A DNA stretch of 64,000 nt from Acetobacter sicerae (GTDB lineage Bacteria; Pseudomonadota; Alphaproteobacteria; Acetobacterales; Acetobacteraceae): contig NZ_JAAABN010000014.1 of assembly GCF_011516765.1 (NCBI RefSeq), positions 1-64,000 on the forward strand. The letters run 5' to 3'. The translations under genes were made by a program, and so were the position numbers. Shown piece after piece: positions 52,537-61,961 of the stretch. Position 1 is the stretch's first letter; every line of letters begins with the position of its first letter. Under the pieces are notes generated by a model. That model worked only from the letters and a program-made list of their open reading frames with translations, did no database searches and was not told the origin of the DNA.

Positions 52537-53519
52537 GACCGACGCGCTCCATCGGTGCGCACGATGCGCACCACCTGCTGGTGCTTCGCGCCCAGTCGCA
52601 GTTCGGCAGCCGCGAACAGGCGATCGACGATCATCCGATTGCCGCGCACCCGATAATTCACGAGTTGGCCGTCGCCCTGCGGGCCGACCACCCACAATGG
52701 CGGCATCTCCCCCTGGGCGATGCCGGTCGGGAATTCGATAAAGACCTGCCGCCCGTCATCGAAGGCCCGCAACGGCCGCCACGGCGCCTCGTCGCCCTCG
52801 ACCCGGTAGCGAAAATTCAGCGCGTCGAGATCGACGCCGGTCACGACCGAAGCCGCGAGATCCGCGTCACGATCCTGGCCGCGCAGGGCGACGATCTGGT
52901 CCTGCGGATAATCCCAGGACACCGACGCCATATAGGTCCGCTCATCGGAGCGCAGTTCCAGATGATAGGTGCGCCGGTCGGTATTGACGACCAGGTTGGT
53001 GGTCAGGTCCGGGCGGGTCGGCTTGAGCAGGATATGAATCCGTTTCGACGCCCCTGCCCCGCTCTCGGTGTCGCCGATAATCCAGCGTACGGTATCGCCG
53101 GCAGCGACCGGACCGGCACCGACTAGCTTCTCGCCCGGCTGCAGCGCGATGTCGGTGATCTCGCCGGGTGCGGCATAGAGCTGATAGAGCGCACCCTCGG
53201 AGAAGGGATAGACCTGGATCGCATTGAGATAGCCGGCCCGCGTCGGCTGGATCCGCGCCACACTGTTGGCGCGCTCGACCCGCTCATGCGGATCGGCGGG
53301 CTCGGGTGATGCATGCCGATAGGGGATCGGCTTGAGCTGCCCCGGCAACGGCAAGGGCTCCGGCAGCTCCACCACCTGCACCGGCTTGGGCGGTTCCGGG
53401 GTGAGGACCGCCTGCCGGGGCGTATCGTCGTATCTGATGGCAGGCGGCTTCCATGAGGAGCAGGCCGCCAGCGGCGCCAGCAGGATCATGAACGGCGCGA
53501 TTGTGTTGAGGGTGCGCAT
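52533..53519 (-). CDS. trbG: TrbG, VirB9-like outer-membrane channel protein
   Basis: 328 residues. It begins with a lipoprotein signal (MILLAPLAACSSWKP, lipid-attached Cys near residue 20). The N-terminal part has VQVYPFSEGALYQLYAAPGE and ITDIALQPGEKLVGAGPVAA; the C-terminal CagX/VirB9 domain has FRYRVEGDEAPWRPLRAFDD, GRQVFIEFPTGIAQGEMPPL and YRVRGNRMIVDRLFAAAELR. It forms the outer ring of the type IV channel with TrbI. It follows trbF with a one-base overlap. Confidence 0.93.
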   Translation of the reverse strand: MRTLNTIAPFMILLAPLAACSSWKPPAIRYDDTPRQAVLTPEPPKPVQVVELPEPLPLPGQLKPIPYRHASPEPADPHERVERANSVARIQPTRAGYLNAIQVYPFSEGALYQLYAAPGEITDIALQPGEKLVGAGPVAAGDTVRWIIGDTESGAGASKRIHILLKPTRPDLTTNLVVNTDRRTYHLELRSDERTYMASVSWDYPQDQIVALRGQDRDADLAASVVTGVDLDALNFRYRVEGDEAPWRPLRAFDDGRQVFIEFPTGIAQGEMPPLWVVGPQGDGQLVNYRVRGNRMIVDRLFAAAELRLGAKHQQVVRIVRTDGARRS

Positions 53520-54199
53520 CAGCCGAGTTCCCTAGACCAGTTGAGGGCGTGGATGTAGATGCCGAGCGGGTTCTTGCGCAGCCGCTCGGCATCGGTCGGG
53601 GTGGTGACGACGATGGTGAGGATCGCGCTCCAGCGCTCGGTGGACGCCAGCGCGCTGTCGACATAGCGGCGCTCGATCCATTCCACCCGGAAGCTGTCGT
53701 CGGAAGCGCGGATGACGCTGGCAATCTCGATCGCAACCTGCATCCTGCCGATCCGGCTGAAGGGATCGTTGGTGCGGGCATAATCATTCAGGGCCAGCGC
53801 GCCGCGGTCGGTGACGTAGTTATAGGCGTCGAGCCAGTTCTGCCGCAGCACCACCGGATCGGCCGGGATGCCGCGTACCTCGGAGACGAAGCGCGCCAGA
53901 TACCAGGCGATCTGCGGATCGGTCGGCCGATAGGCGGCGGTCGCCGGACCGACGGCCTGCGCCTGACCGAGATGGTCGATCTGCACCACCCACGGCGTGA
54001 CGGTGCCGCGCAGCGACTGCCAGACCAGCCCGGCGCCCAGCCCGCCGCTCAAAGCGAGACAGCCGAAGAAGGCCAGCCGCCAGTTGTGGGCCTGGACACG
54101 GGCCGAGCCGATGCGATCGTCCCAGACCTGTCCGGCCTTGTGATAGGGCGTCTCGGGTTCCGGCGTCCGGCCGAAACGCACATTGGGGCGGCGGAACAT
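53519..54199 (-). CDS. trbF: TrbF, VirB8-like conjugation protein
   Basis: 226 residues. A short cytoplasmic N-terminus (FGRTPEPETPYHKAGQVWDD, a strongly conserved TrbF opening) is followed by one membrane helix near residues 45-65 (LAFFGCLALSGGLGAGLVWQ). A periplasmic NTF2-like domain contains YLARFVSEVRGIPADPVVLR and VEWIERRYVDSALASTERWS. It is an inner-membrane scaffold for the mating channel. It ends within the trbG start. Confidence 0.93.
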   Translation of the reverse strand: MFRRPNVRFGRTPEPETPYHKAGQVWDDRIGSARVQAHNWRLAFFGCLALSGGLGAGLVWQSLRGTVTPWVVQIDHLGQAQAVGPATAAYRPTDPQIAWYLARFVSEVRGIPADPVVLRQNWLDAYNYVTDRGALALNDYARTNDPFSRIGRMQVAIEIASVIRASDDSFRVEWIERRYVDSALASTERWSAILTIVVTTPTDAERLRKNPLGIYIHALNWSRELG

Positions 54200-54201
54200 G
54201 G

Positions 54202-55455
54202 TTATTCTCCCTCCGAGAGATCGACGTCGTGGCCGCCACTGGGCCGGTCGCCGCCCTTAATCGCCTGTGCGGCCGCATCCGCCCCGCCCCTGATCCGGTT
54301 GTTGCGCTGCATCCGGCTGGCCCAGGCGGGCGGCTTGCCGGCAGAAGCTCCGCCAGCGCCAGAAGCGGTCGCACCTCCCGCACCGCCAGTCGCGGCGGCT
54401 CCGCCGGCCTGATAACTGGTGCGGACACTGGCCATGGCGCGGCGCAACGGGCTGGCGGCGGCGGACAGTCCGGCCTTCGCGACGCCTGCAGCACCTCCGG
54501 CCTGATAGGCGGCGGTCGTGCCGCCCGCGACAAAGGCCCCGCCACGCACCGCGGCTGCCGCGGCTCCCACAGCCAGGCCGGCGCCAGACGCGGCAGCCAC
54601 GCCGGCACCGACGACCCCGGCTGCGGTGGCGACAGCGGACCCGGCGCCCAACTGCGGACCACCGGCGATCAGCCCATTGGCCAATGCCGGGCCGAACACG
54701 GTCAGGCCCAGCAGAGTCAGGGAAGCCAGGATCAGCGTCAGCGCGTCATTGATGGTGGGTGGATTATTGAAGCCGCTGGTGAACTGGCCGAACACCGTCG
54801 AGCCAATGCCGACGATGACCGCCAGCATCAGCACCTTGATCCCGGACGACACCACGTTGCCCAGCACCTTCTCAGCGAGGAAGGCAGTGCGGCCGAACAG
54901 GCCGAACGGTACCAGCACGAACCCGGCGAGCGTGGTCAGCTTGAACTCGATCAGCGCCACGAAGAGCTGAATCGCCATCACGAAGAAACTGATGACCACG
55001 ATCAGCCAGGCAATCAGCAGCACCGCGATCTGGATCGCGTTGTTGAAGAGGGCGACGAAGCCGACCAGTGAGGAGATCGAGGTCAGGATCGGCTTGCCGG
55101 CATCGATGCCGACCTGCGCCAGCCGCCCCGGCTGGAGCAATTGCGCCTGGGTAAGATGCCCACCGCCCGCCTCGATGCCCAGCCCGGCGAAGGACTCATA
55201 GATGATCTTTGCCAGCCCGTTGAAGTCGCCGATAATGAAGGCGAACATGCCGATGAACAGGGTCTTGCGGATCAGCCGCGCCAGCACGTCCTCATCCGGC
55301 GCCAACGCCCAGAACAGCCCGGCCAGGGTAATGTCGATGGTAATCAGCACACCGGCAAGCCAATGGACGTCGCCCTGCACCAGACCGAAACCGGAATCGA
55401 TATACTGGGTGAAGATGGCGAGGAAATTGTCGATGACGCCGGTGCCCTGCTGCAT
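54202..55455 (-). CDS. trbL: TrbL, VirB6-like membrane channel protein
   Basis: 417 residues. At least six hydrophobic segments lie in the first 290 residues, for example VLITIDITLAGLFWALAP and AVLLIAWLIVVISFFVMAIQ. The conserved VPFGLFGRTAFLAEKVLGNV lies near 180 and GIKVLMLAVIVGIGSTVF near 208. The tail is long, Gly/Ala-rich and low in complexity (TGGAGGATASGAGGASAG), as is usual for TrbL. It forms the inner-membrane part of the transfer pore. It is 4 bp downstream of the trbK-like gene. Confidence 0.93.
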   Translation of the reverse strand: MQQGTGVIDNFLAIFTQYIDSGFGLVQGDVHWLAGVLITIDITLAGLFWALAPDEDVLARLIRKTLFIGMFAFIIGDFNGLAKIIYESFAGLGIEAGGGHLTQAQLLQPGRLAQVGIDAGKPILTSISSLVGFVALFNNAIQIAVLLIAWLIVVISFFVMAIQLFVALIEFKLTTLAGFVLVPFGLFGRTAFLAEKVLGNVVSSGIKVLMLAVIVGIGSTVFGQFTSGFNNPPTINDALTLILASLTLLGLTVFGPALANGLIAGGPQLGAGSAVATAAGVVGAGVAAASGAGLAVGAAAAAVRGGAFVAGGTTAAYQAGGAAGVAKAGLSAAASPLRRAMASVRTSYQAGGAAATGGAGGATASGAGGASAGKPPAWASRMQRNNRIRGGADAAAQAIKGGDRPSGGHDVDLSEGE

Positions 55456-55459
55456 GGCG

Positions 55460-55732
55460 TCACCGTGCCGCGTCGGGCGCGAAGAAGCGCTTGCGGTTCT
55501 CGGCCCAGACCGCTTCGCAGGCCGGATCGCCGTCGGCCTTCATGCCGAGCGCCTGACAATGCGCCAGACCGGCGGCCAGCCGGTCACGCGATCCCGGCGG
55601 CCCGAGATCCGGCACCCCCACGTCATGGGGCATGTGCCGGAGATGAAGGCTGGCGACAACCAGAATCAAAACGACCAGCCCGAGGGCAACGAGCCGGAAG
55701 ACGATCGGCGGGGAGAGACGTAACCCGCGCAT
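55460..55732 (-). CDS. trbK: TrbK-like small membrane protein (entry exclusion candidate)
   Basis: 90 residues. One N-terminal membrane segment (VFRLVALGLVVLILVVASLH) is followed by a small periplasmic part with GPPGSRDRLAAGLAHCQALG and two cysteines (AHCQ and PACEAVWAENRKRFF), the pattern of alternative TrbK proteins that sit between trbJ and trbL. It starts in a TGATG overlap with the trbJ stop. Entry exclusion is the role of TrbK in IncP plasmids; for this variant it is inferred from position and shape. Confidence 0.75.
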   Translation of the reverse strand: MRGLRLSPPIVFRLVALGLVVLILVVASLHLRHMPHDVGVPDLGPPGSRDRLAAGLAHCQALGMKADGDPACEAVWAENRKRFFAPDAAR

Positions 55733-56478
55733 CAGTGAAACATCTGCGCGGTGCCGGGCGTGTAACCGGCCCCGTAATTCAGGAAATTCGCGAGTTGTGC
55801 CCTGCCCTGCTCCTCGCTCTCGACCTGACGCGCGCCTTCCAGCGCCTGGGCGCGGCCCATCGCCGTGATGACGGCGGTGAGGTCGGCAAGCTGGCGCGTC
55901 TGCAGCGCGGTCAGCTGGTTGCCCGATTGCGCGGCCTGTAAGGCGCCGGTGGCCGCCTGGCTCGAGGTGACCAGACTGTCGATCTGGCTGCGCGTGGCGT
56001 CGAGATTCTGCACCGCACCGGTCTGCACGCGCAGCCCGTCCTGATAGGCGCCCCGCGCGTTCTGCCATCGCGTCTGCGCGTCGGCGGTCATCTGCGCCGC
56101 CGAACTCGGGCTCGCCAGCGCCTGCGGATAGGTCTGGCTGAAGGCCTGATCGATGCTGGTCAGGTTATAGGATAGCCCCTGCGCCTGGCCGACGATCTGT
56201 TCGGTCGCTTCGATTGATTGCTCCAAGGGTGCCAGCACCGAGAGCGGCAGATTGGCGAGGTTGCGGGCCTGGTTCTCCAGCATGGTCGCCTCGTTGAGCA
56301 GGCTCTGCGCCTCCTGGTTGACCTGCTGCAATTCCCGCGCCGCGATCAGCACCGTCTGGACATGGGCGGCGCCATCATAGACCGCCCATTGCGCATGGGC
56401 CGGGACGCTCACGACGATGGATGACAGGGCGCCAAACCCAGCCACGAACGCTGCTTTGCAGATCGACGAATTTCTCAT
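55732..56478 (-). CDS. trbJ: TrbJ, VirB5-like pilus-associated protein
   Basis: 248 residues. It has a signal peptide (AAFVAGFGALSSIVVSVPAHAQ, cleavage after AHA near residue 29) and a mature chain opening WAVYDGAAHVQTVLIAAREL, with long Gln/Ala-rich helices: QVNQEAQSLLNEATMLENQA and SAAQMTADAQTRWQNARGAY. This is the usual TrbJ layout. It is exported and contributes to pilus assembly or recipient contact. It overlaps the trbE stop by four bases. Confidence 0.93.
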   Translation of the reverse strand: MRNSSICKAAFVAGFGALSSIVVSVPAHAQWAVYDGAAHVQTVLIAARELQQVNQEAQSLLNEATMLENQARNLANLPLSVLAPLEQSIEATEQIVGQAQGLSYNLTSIDQAFSQTYPQALASPSSAAQMTADAQTRWQNARGAYQDGLRVQTGAVQNLDATRSQIDSLVTSSQAATGALQAAQSGNQLTALQTRQLADLTAVITAMGRAQALEGARQVESEEQGRAQLANFLNYGAGYTPGTAQMFH

Positions 56479-58901
56479 GATGGTTCTCCCGGCCTGAGCA
56501 TTTCAATCGCCCAGTCCACGCCCCGGTGCGCCAGCCACGCGGCCGCGAACCCGTCGCGGCCGTGCCGGGCAAAGATCCGGTCGATCGCGGCCTGGTCGTC
56601 GGGCGACGACGCGGCGGTGAAGGCCAGCGCCACTTCGGACAGGCCGAGATCGAACAAACGGTTGCCGCGCCGGGACTGGCAGTAATAGTCGCGCTTGGGC
56701 GTCGCCCGGCTGAGGATCTCGATCTGGCGGTCGTTCAACCCAAACCGGCGATAGATCGCGGTGATCTGCGGCTCCAGTGCCCGGTCGTTGGGCAGGAAGA
56801 TCCGGGTCGGGCAGCTTTCGATCAGCGCGGGGGCGATCGGGCTGGCGTCGATATCGGCCAGAGATTGGGTGGCGAAAATGACGGAGGCGTTCTTCTTGCG
56901 CAGCGTCTTCAGCCATTCCCGGAGCTGCCCGGCGAAGGCGCGATCATCCAGCGCCAGCCAGCCCTCGTCGATGATCAGCAACGTCGGGCTGCCGTCAAAA
57001 CGGTCCTCGATGCGATGGAACAGATAGGACAGCACGCCGGACGCGGCGCCCGAGCCGATCAGCCCCTCGATCTCGAAGGCCTGGATATCGGCGACACCAA
57101 GACGCTCATGTTCGGCGTCAAGCAATTTCCCCCACGGGCCACCAACGCAGTAAGGCTGCAACGCCTGCTTCAGCGCCAGCGACTGGAGCAGCGCGGACAG
57201 GCCGGCAAGGGTGCGTTCTCCTGCGGGTGCCGAAGCCAGCGAGGTCAACGCCGACCACAGATGCTCCTTGAGGTCGGGGGCAACGGTGACGCCCTCGCGT
57301 TCCAGCAGGATCGCGACCCATTCTGCCGCCCAGGCCCGTTCGCCCGGCTCGTCGATCCGCGCCAGCGGCTGCAGCGCGACGGGATCGTTTCCGTCCTGCG
57401 CCAGCGCGCCGCCGAGATCATGCCAGTCGCCCCCCATCGCCAGGATAGCCGCGCGGATCGAGCCACCGAAATCGAAGGCGAAGATCCGGGCACCGGCGTA
57501 GCGGCGGAACTGCATCGCCATGAAGGCCAGCAGCACGGACTTGCCCGCACCCGTCGGCCCGGCGATCAGCGTGTGACCGACATCGCCGACGTGAAGTGCG
57601 AAGCGGAACGGGGTCGAACCTTCGGTGCGGGCATAGAACAGCGGCGGAGCGTCAAAATGCCCGTCCCGCTCCGGCCCGGCCCATACCGCGGAGAGCGGAA
57701 TCATATGCGCGAGATTCAGGGTCGAGACACAGGGCTGGCGGACATTGGCGTAGACATGGCCCGGCAGGCTGCCGAACCACGCTTCGAGCGCATTGACGCT
57801 CTCGCGCATGCAGGTGAAGTCGCGGCCCTGGATGGTCTTCTCCACCAGCAGCAGCCGGTCGGCGGCGATAGTGGGATCTTCGTCCCATACCGTGACGGTC
57901 GCGGTGACATAGGCCTGCCCGACCTGGTCGGTGCCGAGTTCCTGCAACGCCGCGTCGGCGTCGGCCGCCTTGTTGGCGGCGTCGGAATCCAGCAGCACCG
58001 AGGCCTCATTGGTCATCACCTCCTTGAGGATGGCCATGATCGATTTGCGCTTGGCGAACCATTGCCGCCGGATCCGGCCCAGCACCCTGGTCGCGTCGGT
58101 GCGGTCGAGGCAGATCGCCCGCGTCGCCCAGCGATAAGGAAAGGCCAGCCGGTTCAGCTCGTCGAGCAGACCCGGCCAGGTCTGGGTCGGGAAGCCGGTG
58201 ACGGTCAGCGTGCGCAGATGGGCGTCGCCCAATCGGGGCTCCAGGCCACCGGTCAGTTCCTCGTCGACCAGGATGGCGTCGAGATGCACCGGGATCTCCG
58301 GCACCCGGACCCGCTGCGTGCGCGTCGAGATGCAGGAATGGAGGTAGGTCAGGGTTTCGCCATCATCGAGCCAGTCGGCCTCCGGCATGAAGCCGTCGAG
58401 CAGCGCCAGCACCCGATCGGTCTGGTCGATGAAACCTGCGACCACCGCCCGCCAGTCGGAGCCGCCACGGGCGCGGTTCTCGTAGAGCCAGGCTTCCGCG
58501 CGGGCGGCGTCGTCCGCTGGCGGCAGCCAGACCAGGGTGAGGAAATAACGGCTTTCATAATGCGCCCCCTCTTCCTCGAACTGCGCCCGACGTTCGGCGT
58601 CGACCAGTTCGGAGGCAGGATCGGGGAACGGGCTGAAAGGATAGCCCCGTGCTGGAAGGCGCTGCGCCTCCACGAAAATGGCCCAGCCGGAGCCGAGACG
58701 GCGCAGGGCGTTGTTCAGGCGGGAGGTGATCGCGACCAACTCGGAAGCGGTCGAGGAGTCCAGGTCGGGACCGCGGAACCGGGCCGTGCGCTGGAAGGCA
58801 CCGTCCTTGTTTAGCACCACGCCCCTGGCGACCAGCGCCGCCCAGGGCAAGAAATCGGCCAGCCGGTCGCGGCGATGACGGTATTCGGCGAGGTTCAGCA
58901 T
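56475..58901 (-). CDS. trbE: TrbE, VirB4-like ATPase of the mating channel
   Basis: 808 residues, the normal TrbE length. It opens MLNLAEYRHRRDRLADFLPW, a conserved start. Walker A is LIAGPTGAGKSVLLAF about 440 residues in, Walker B LLIIDEGWLALDD near 635, then KKNASVIFATQSLADIDASP. A CagE/TrbE N-terminal domain precedes these. It is the largest ATPase of the channel and energises pilus assembly and DNA transfer. No frameshift or missing motif is seen. A long open frame on the opposite strand is only its antisense shadow. Confidence 0.96.
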   Translation of the reverse strand: MLNLAEYRHRRDRLADFLPWAALVARGVVLNKDGAFQRTARFRGPDLDSSTASELVAITSRLNNALRRLGSGWAIFVEAQRLPARGYPFSPFPDPASELVDAERRAQFEEEGAHYESRYFLTLVWLPPADDAARAEAWLYENRARGGSDWRAVVAGFIDQTDRVLALLDGFMPEADWLDDGETLTYLHSCISTRTQRVRVPEIPVHLDAILVDEELTGGLEPRLGDAHLRTLTVTGFPTQTWPGLLDELNRLAFPYRWATRAICLDRTDATRVLGRIRRQWFAKRKSIMAILKEVMTNEASVLLDSDAANKAADADAALQELGTDQVGQAYVTATVTVWDEDPTIAADRLLLVEKTIQGRDFTCMRESVNALEAWFGSLPGHVYANVRQPCVSTLNLAHMIPLSAVWAGPERDGHFDAPPLFYARTEGSTPFRFALHVGDVGHTLIAGPTGAGKSVLLAFMAMQFRRYAGARIFAFDFGGSIRAAILAMGGDWHDLGGALAQDGNDPVALQPLARIDEPGERAWAAEWVAILLEREGVTVAPDLKEHLWSALTSLASAPAGERTLAGLSALLQSLALKQALQPYCVGGPWGKLLDAEHERLGVADIQAFEIEGLIGSGAASGVLSYLFHRIEDRFDGSPTLLIIDEGWLALDDRAFAGQLREWLKTLRKKNASVIFATQSLADIDASPIAPALIESCPTRIFLPNDRALEPQITAIYRRFGLNDRQIEILSRATPKRDYYCQSRRGNRLFDLGLSEVALAFTAASSPDDQAAIDRIFARHGRDGFAAAWLAHRGVDWAIEMLRPGEPS

Positions 58902-58908
58902 GGCGCCC

Positions 58909-59175
58909 TCACCCGACCAGATGGGTGGGATAGCGCAGATGCCGACGCACCACGTCGACGAAGGCAGGATCGCGCTTGGCGGCCCAGACGGCAGCGAGAT
59001 GGCCGACCAGCCAGAAGATCCCGCCGGCGATCCACAACCGCAGCCCGAGGCCGATTGCCGCCGACAGCGTGCCGTTGACGATCGCCACCGTGCGCGGCGC
59101 CCCGCCGAGCAGGATCGGCTCGATCAGGGCGCGATGCACCGGGGCGGTGAAGCCGGGGATGGCGTCCGGCTCCAT
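58909..59175 (-). CDS. trbD: TrbD, VirB3-like membrane protein
   Basis: 88 residues from the ATG at 59175, which overlaps the trbC stop (TGATG). It opens MEPDAIPGFTAPVHRALIEP, typical for TrbD, and continues LLGGAPRTVAIVNGTLSAAI and LRLWIAGGIFWLVGHLAAVW (two membrane helices). It ends AKRDPAFVDVVRRHLRYPTH. It sits in the inner membrane next to TrbE, whose gene starts 7 bp later. Confidence 0.93.
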   Translation of the reverse strand: MEPDAIPGFTAPVHRALIEPILLGGAPRTVAIVNGTLSAAIGLGLRLWIAGGIFWLVGHLAAVWAAKRDPAFVDVVRRHLRYPTHLVG

Positions 59176-59501
59176 CAGATCAGCGCCCCGCCCGAGAAGG
59201 AGAAGAAGGACAGGAAGAAGCTGGACGCGGCAAAGGCGATCGACAGGCCGAAGACGATCTGGATCAGACGGCGGAACCCGCCCGAGGTCTCGCCGAAGGC
59301 CAGGGTCAGGCCAGTCACGGTGATGATGATCACCGAGATGATCTTGGCCACCGGCCCCTGCACACTTTCCAGTATCTGGTTGAGCGGTTCCTCCCATGGC
59401 ATGCTCGAACCGGCGGCATAGGCTGGGGCCGACAGCAGGGCGAGCGAGAGGGTTGCGCCGGCCACGACAAAGCGACGGCGCAGAGCGATCATGTGGGTCA
59501 T
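59175..59501 (-). CDS. trbC: TrbC, VirB2-like pilin
   Basis: 108 residues. An export signal (RRRFVVAGATLSLALLSAPA, cleavage near AYA-A) is followed by SSMPWEEPLNQILESVQGPV, the conserved TrbC start of the mature pilin. Two hydrophobic segments follow: AKIISVIIITVTGLTLAFGE and IVFGLSIAFAASSFFLSFFS. It is the major subunit of the conjugative pilus. Its ATG overlaps the trbB stop by four bases. Confidence 0.93.
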   Translation of the reverse strand: MTHMIALRRRFVVAGATLSLALLSAPAYAAGSSMPWEEPLNQILESVQGPVAKIISVIIITVTGLTLAFGETSGGFRRLIQIVFGLSIAFAASSFFLSFFSFSGGALI

Positions 59502-60466
59502 AACGGATCTCCGGCGGGTGCGAGGATGTAGTCCCCGTCCGGGCTCAGGCCCTGGACGGTGGCGAGTTCAGCCAGCCGACGCGCGCTGCCGCGCCCGGAC
59601 AGCACCGCGATGACGTCGATGGTCTCGGCGATCAGGGCGCGCGGTACGGTGACGACGGCTTCCTGGATCAATTGCTCCAGCCGGCGCAGGGCGCCGATCG
59701 CCGACCCGGCATGCAGGGTGCCGACGCCGCCGGGATGGCCGGTGCCCCAGGCCTTGAGCAGGTCGAGCGCCTCGGCGCCGCGCACCTCGCCGATCGGAAT
59801 CCGGTCGGGGCGCAGACGCAGCGAGGAGCGGACCAGGTCGGAGAGCGAGGCGGCGCCGTCCCTGGTGCGCAGGGCGACCAGATTAGGGGCCGCGCATTGC
59901 AATTCGCGGGTGTCTTCGATCAGCACCACCCGGTCGCCGGTCTGCGCGATCTCGGCCAGTAGCGCGTTGACCAGGGTGGTCTTGCCGGTGGAGGTGCCGC
60001 CGGCAACCAGGATGTTCTTCCGCTCGGCGATGGCGCGGCGCAGAAACGTGGCCTGTGCGGCGGTCATGATCCCGCCAGCCACATAATCGTCGAGCGAGAA
60101 CACCGCGATGGCCGGGCGCCGGATGGCGAAGCAGGGTGCCACCACCACCGGAGGCACCAGTCCTTCGAACCGTTCCCCGCTTCCCGGCAGTTCGGCGGAG
60201 ACGCGCGGACTGCCCGGATGGACCTCGGCCCCGACATGGTGGGCGACCAGGCGGACGATCCGCTCGGCGTCGGCTGGCGCGATCCGGCTGCCGGTGTCCT
60301 CCATCCCGCCGGCCAGCCGGTCGATCCACAACCGGCCGTCGGGATTAAGCATCACCTCGACGATCGACGGATCGTCGAGATGCCCGGCAATCGCCGACCC
60401 CAGGGCGGTGCGCAGCATGCGCGTGCCACGGGCGACGGCTTCGGAGCGGAAGGGAGCGACGGACAC
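59498..60466 (-). CDS. trbB: TrbB, VirB11-like ATPase
   Basis: 322 residues. The secretion ATPase fold has Walker [21 protein letters not shown] near residues 153-172, [20 protein letters not shown] near 180 (Asp box), [20 protein letters not shown] near 217 (Walker B) and [20 protein letters not shown] (His box) near 238. It is a hexameric cytoplasmic ATPase for pilus assembly and the first gene of the trb operon. The coupling protein TraG and the small CopG-type gene that normally precede it are missing; an HU-like gene and then an IS take their place. Confidence 0.95.
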   Translation of the reverse strand: MSVAPFRSEAVARGTRMLRTALGSAIAGHLDDPSIVEVMLNPDGRLWIDRLAGGMEDTGSRIAPADAERIVRLVAHHVGAEVHPGSPRVSAELPGSGERFEGLVPPVVVAPCFAIRRPAIAVFSLDDYVAGGIMTAAQATFLRRAIAERKNILVAGGTSTGKTTLVNALLAEIAQTGDRVVLIEDTRELQCAAPNLVALRTRDGAASLSDLVRSSLRLRPDRIPIGEVRGAEALDLLKAWGTGHPGGVGTLHAGSAIGALRRLEQLIQEAVVTVPRALIAETIDVIAVLSGRGSARRLAELATVQGLSPDGDYILAPAGDPL

Positions 60467-60680
60467 AGGAAACCCCGCATTTGACCTCCCGAGGGAGGCG
60501 GTGGATCAGCGGGGTCGATTAGAAAGAGCCATGAACACGGAAGCGCAACAAGTGTCTGATGGGTGTAGGGCGCTGGGATAGAAGAACTTGCATAGGGGTG
60601 TGTCGCCGTTTCGGCGGTGACGGGGCGAAAGGGCGCTGCTACCGTTTGCGGAATCGACCACGACACGGACCTGCGCCCGC

Positions 60681-60950
60681 ATGAGCAAAGCCTTCATTGC
60701 CGCCGTTCTTCAGGACTCCCTTGCCTGCACCGGCGTTGCCACCGCCAAGGCCGCCGATGATCTGGTTGGTGCCATTGTCGCCGAACTGGAGCAGGAGGGT
60801 GGCTTCACGCTGCCGTCCTTCGGGACGTTTTCCGTCCACAAGACCAAGGCCCGCAAGACGCTCAATCCCCGCACCGGTGAGCCGGTGAAGGTCAACGCCG
60901 GCAAGACCGTGCGGTTCAAGGCTAGTCCGAATCTCAAGAAGGCGGTCTGA
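60681..60950 (+). CDS. HU/IHF-family DNA-binding protein
   Basis: 89 residues, standard HU size. It opens MSKAFIAAVLQDSLACTGVA with the HU N-terminal helices, then LEQEGGFTLPSFGTFSVHKT (the conserved GxFxLPGFGxF-like turn), KARKTLNPRTGEPVKVNAGK (the DNA-binding arm with its NPxTGE motif) and TVRFKASPNLKKAV. It binds and bends DNA. It is divergent from trbB, 214 bp away, an accessory HU such as is found in alphaproteobacterial conjugative elements, where it may help oriT processing or recombination. Confidence 0.92.
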   Translation: MSKAFIAAVLQDSLACTGVATAKAADDLVGAIVAELEQEGGFTLPSFGTFSVHKTKARKTLNPRTGEPVKVNAGKTVRFKASPNLKKAV

Positions 60951-61132
60951 TTGGCCGCATCGTCCAATGACCTCCAGACGGTAATGTTCGGGAATAGAAG
61001 ATAGGAGACTGGCAGTTTCCGCCTCATGTCGGACATACATGCCAACGCACATCTTTCCGTGCAGCGGACATAAGCAGCACGATATCTCGCAGACAAGTTG
61101 AGCTGAAAGCGGACGGTCTGGCTTGGAGGTTA

Positions 61133-61961
61133 GGCTCAGGACTCATAGCCAGAAGATGACGGTTGCGGCGAGGCAGATGGCGGAGAAGAAGACGGTGGGG
61201 CATCTGGCATAGCGTGTTGCGACACGCCGCCAGTCCTTGAGCCTTCCGAACATGATCTCGATGCGATTGCGGCGTTTGTATTTTCTCTTGTCATATTTGA
61301 CTGGTTTTCCGCGAGATTTCCGTCCTGGAATGCAGGGCTTTATCCCTTTCTCCTCCAGGGCGTCCCTGAACCAGTCAGCATCATAACCTCGATCCGCCAA
61401 CAACCACCGTGCCATGGGAAGGCTGTCCAGCAGAGCAGAGGCTACGGTGTAATCATTGACCTGTCCGGCTGTCATGAAGAAGCTCAGCGGTCGTCCGTTC
61501 TGATCGGTGACCGCATGGAGTTTGGTATTTATACCGCCTTTGGTGCGACCAATCAGGCGGCGTGGATCCCCTTTTTTAACCGCAGGCGTGAAGCCGTGCG
61601 GTGCGCCTTGAGATACGTCGCATCAATCATAATCGTCTGAGGCTCGGCTTTCGCGGCAGACAGGCCATCCATCATCTGCATGAAAATGCCCATGTCGCTC
61701 CAACGCTTCCAGCGGTTGTAGAGCGTCTTGTGCGGACCATATTCCCGGGACGCATCACGCCAGCGCAGGCCATTGCGGTTCACGAAAATGATGCCGCTCA
61801 ACACACGGCGGTCATCAACGCGTGGTTTGCCGTGGCTTTTGGGAAAGAACGGCCGCAGACGCTCAATCTGTTTATCCGTCAGCCAAAACAAGTCACTCAT
61901 CTTCAGTCTCCTCAGAGAGCCTGAATCAGATTTCCGAAATCAAATCAATGGGTCCTGAGCC
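61133..61961 (-). mobile_element. IS5-family (IS427 type) insertion sequence, copy 2
   Basis: 829 bp, nearly identical to copy 1 at 24469-25298 and in the same orientation. The left inverted repeat is GGCTCAGGACTCAT; the right, ATGGGTCCTGAGCC, has one mismatch. TA is present on both sides (61131-61132 and 61962-61963). Confidence 0.88.
61143..61900 (-). CDS. IS427-type transposase made by -1 frameshifting, copy 2
   Basis: Frame A starts MSDLFWLTDKQIERLRPFFP at 61900 and carries TIMIDATYLKAHRTASRL. Frame B carries TKLHAVTD, WLLADRGYDADWFRDALEEK and RNRIEIMFGRLKDWRRVATR. They join at A_AAA_AAG (61571-61577). All three acidic catalytic residues are in place. It differs from copy 1 at scattered positions such as DKQIE for DEQMA and LADRGYD for LADLGYD, so the copies are related but not a very recent duplication. 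Confidence 0.87.

Noticed and set aside
56526..58814. Open frame of 762 codons on the plus strand opposite trbE
   Set aside because: It mirrors the GC-rich codons of trbE, has no family-like sequence, and trbE is complete on the other strand.
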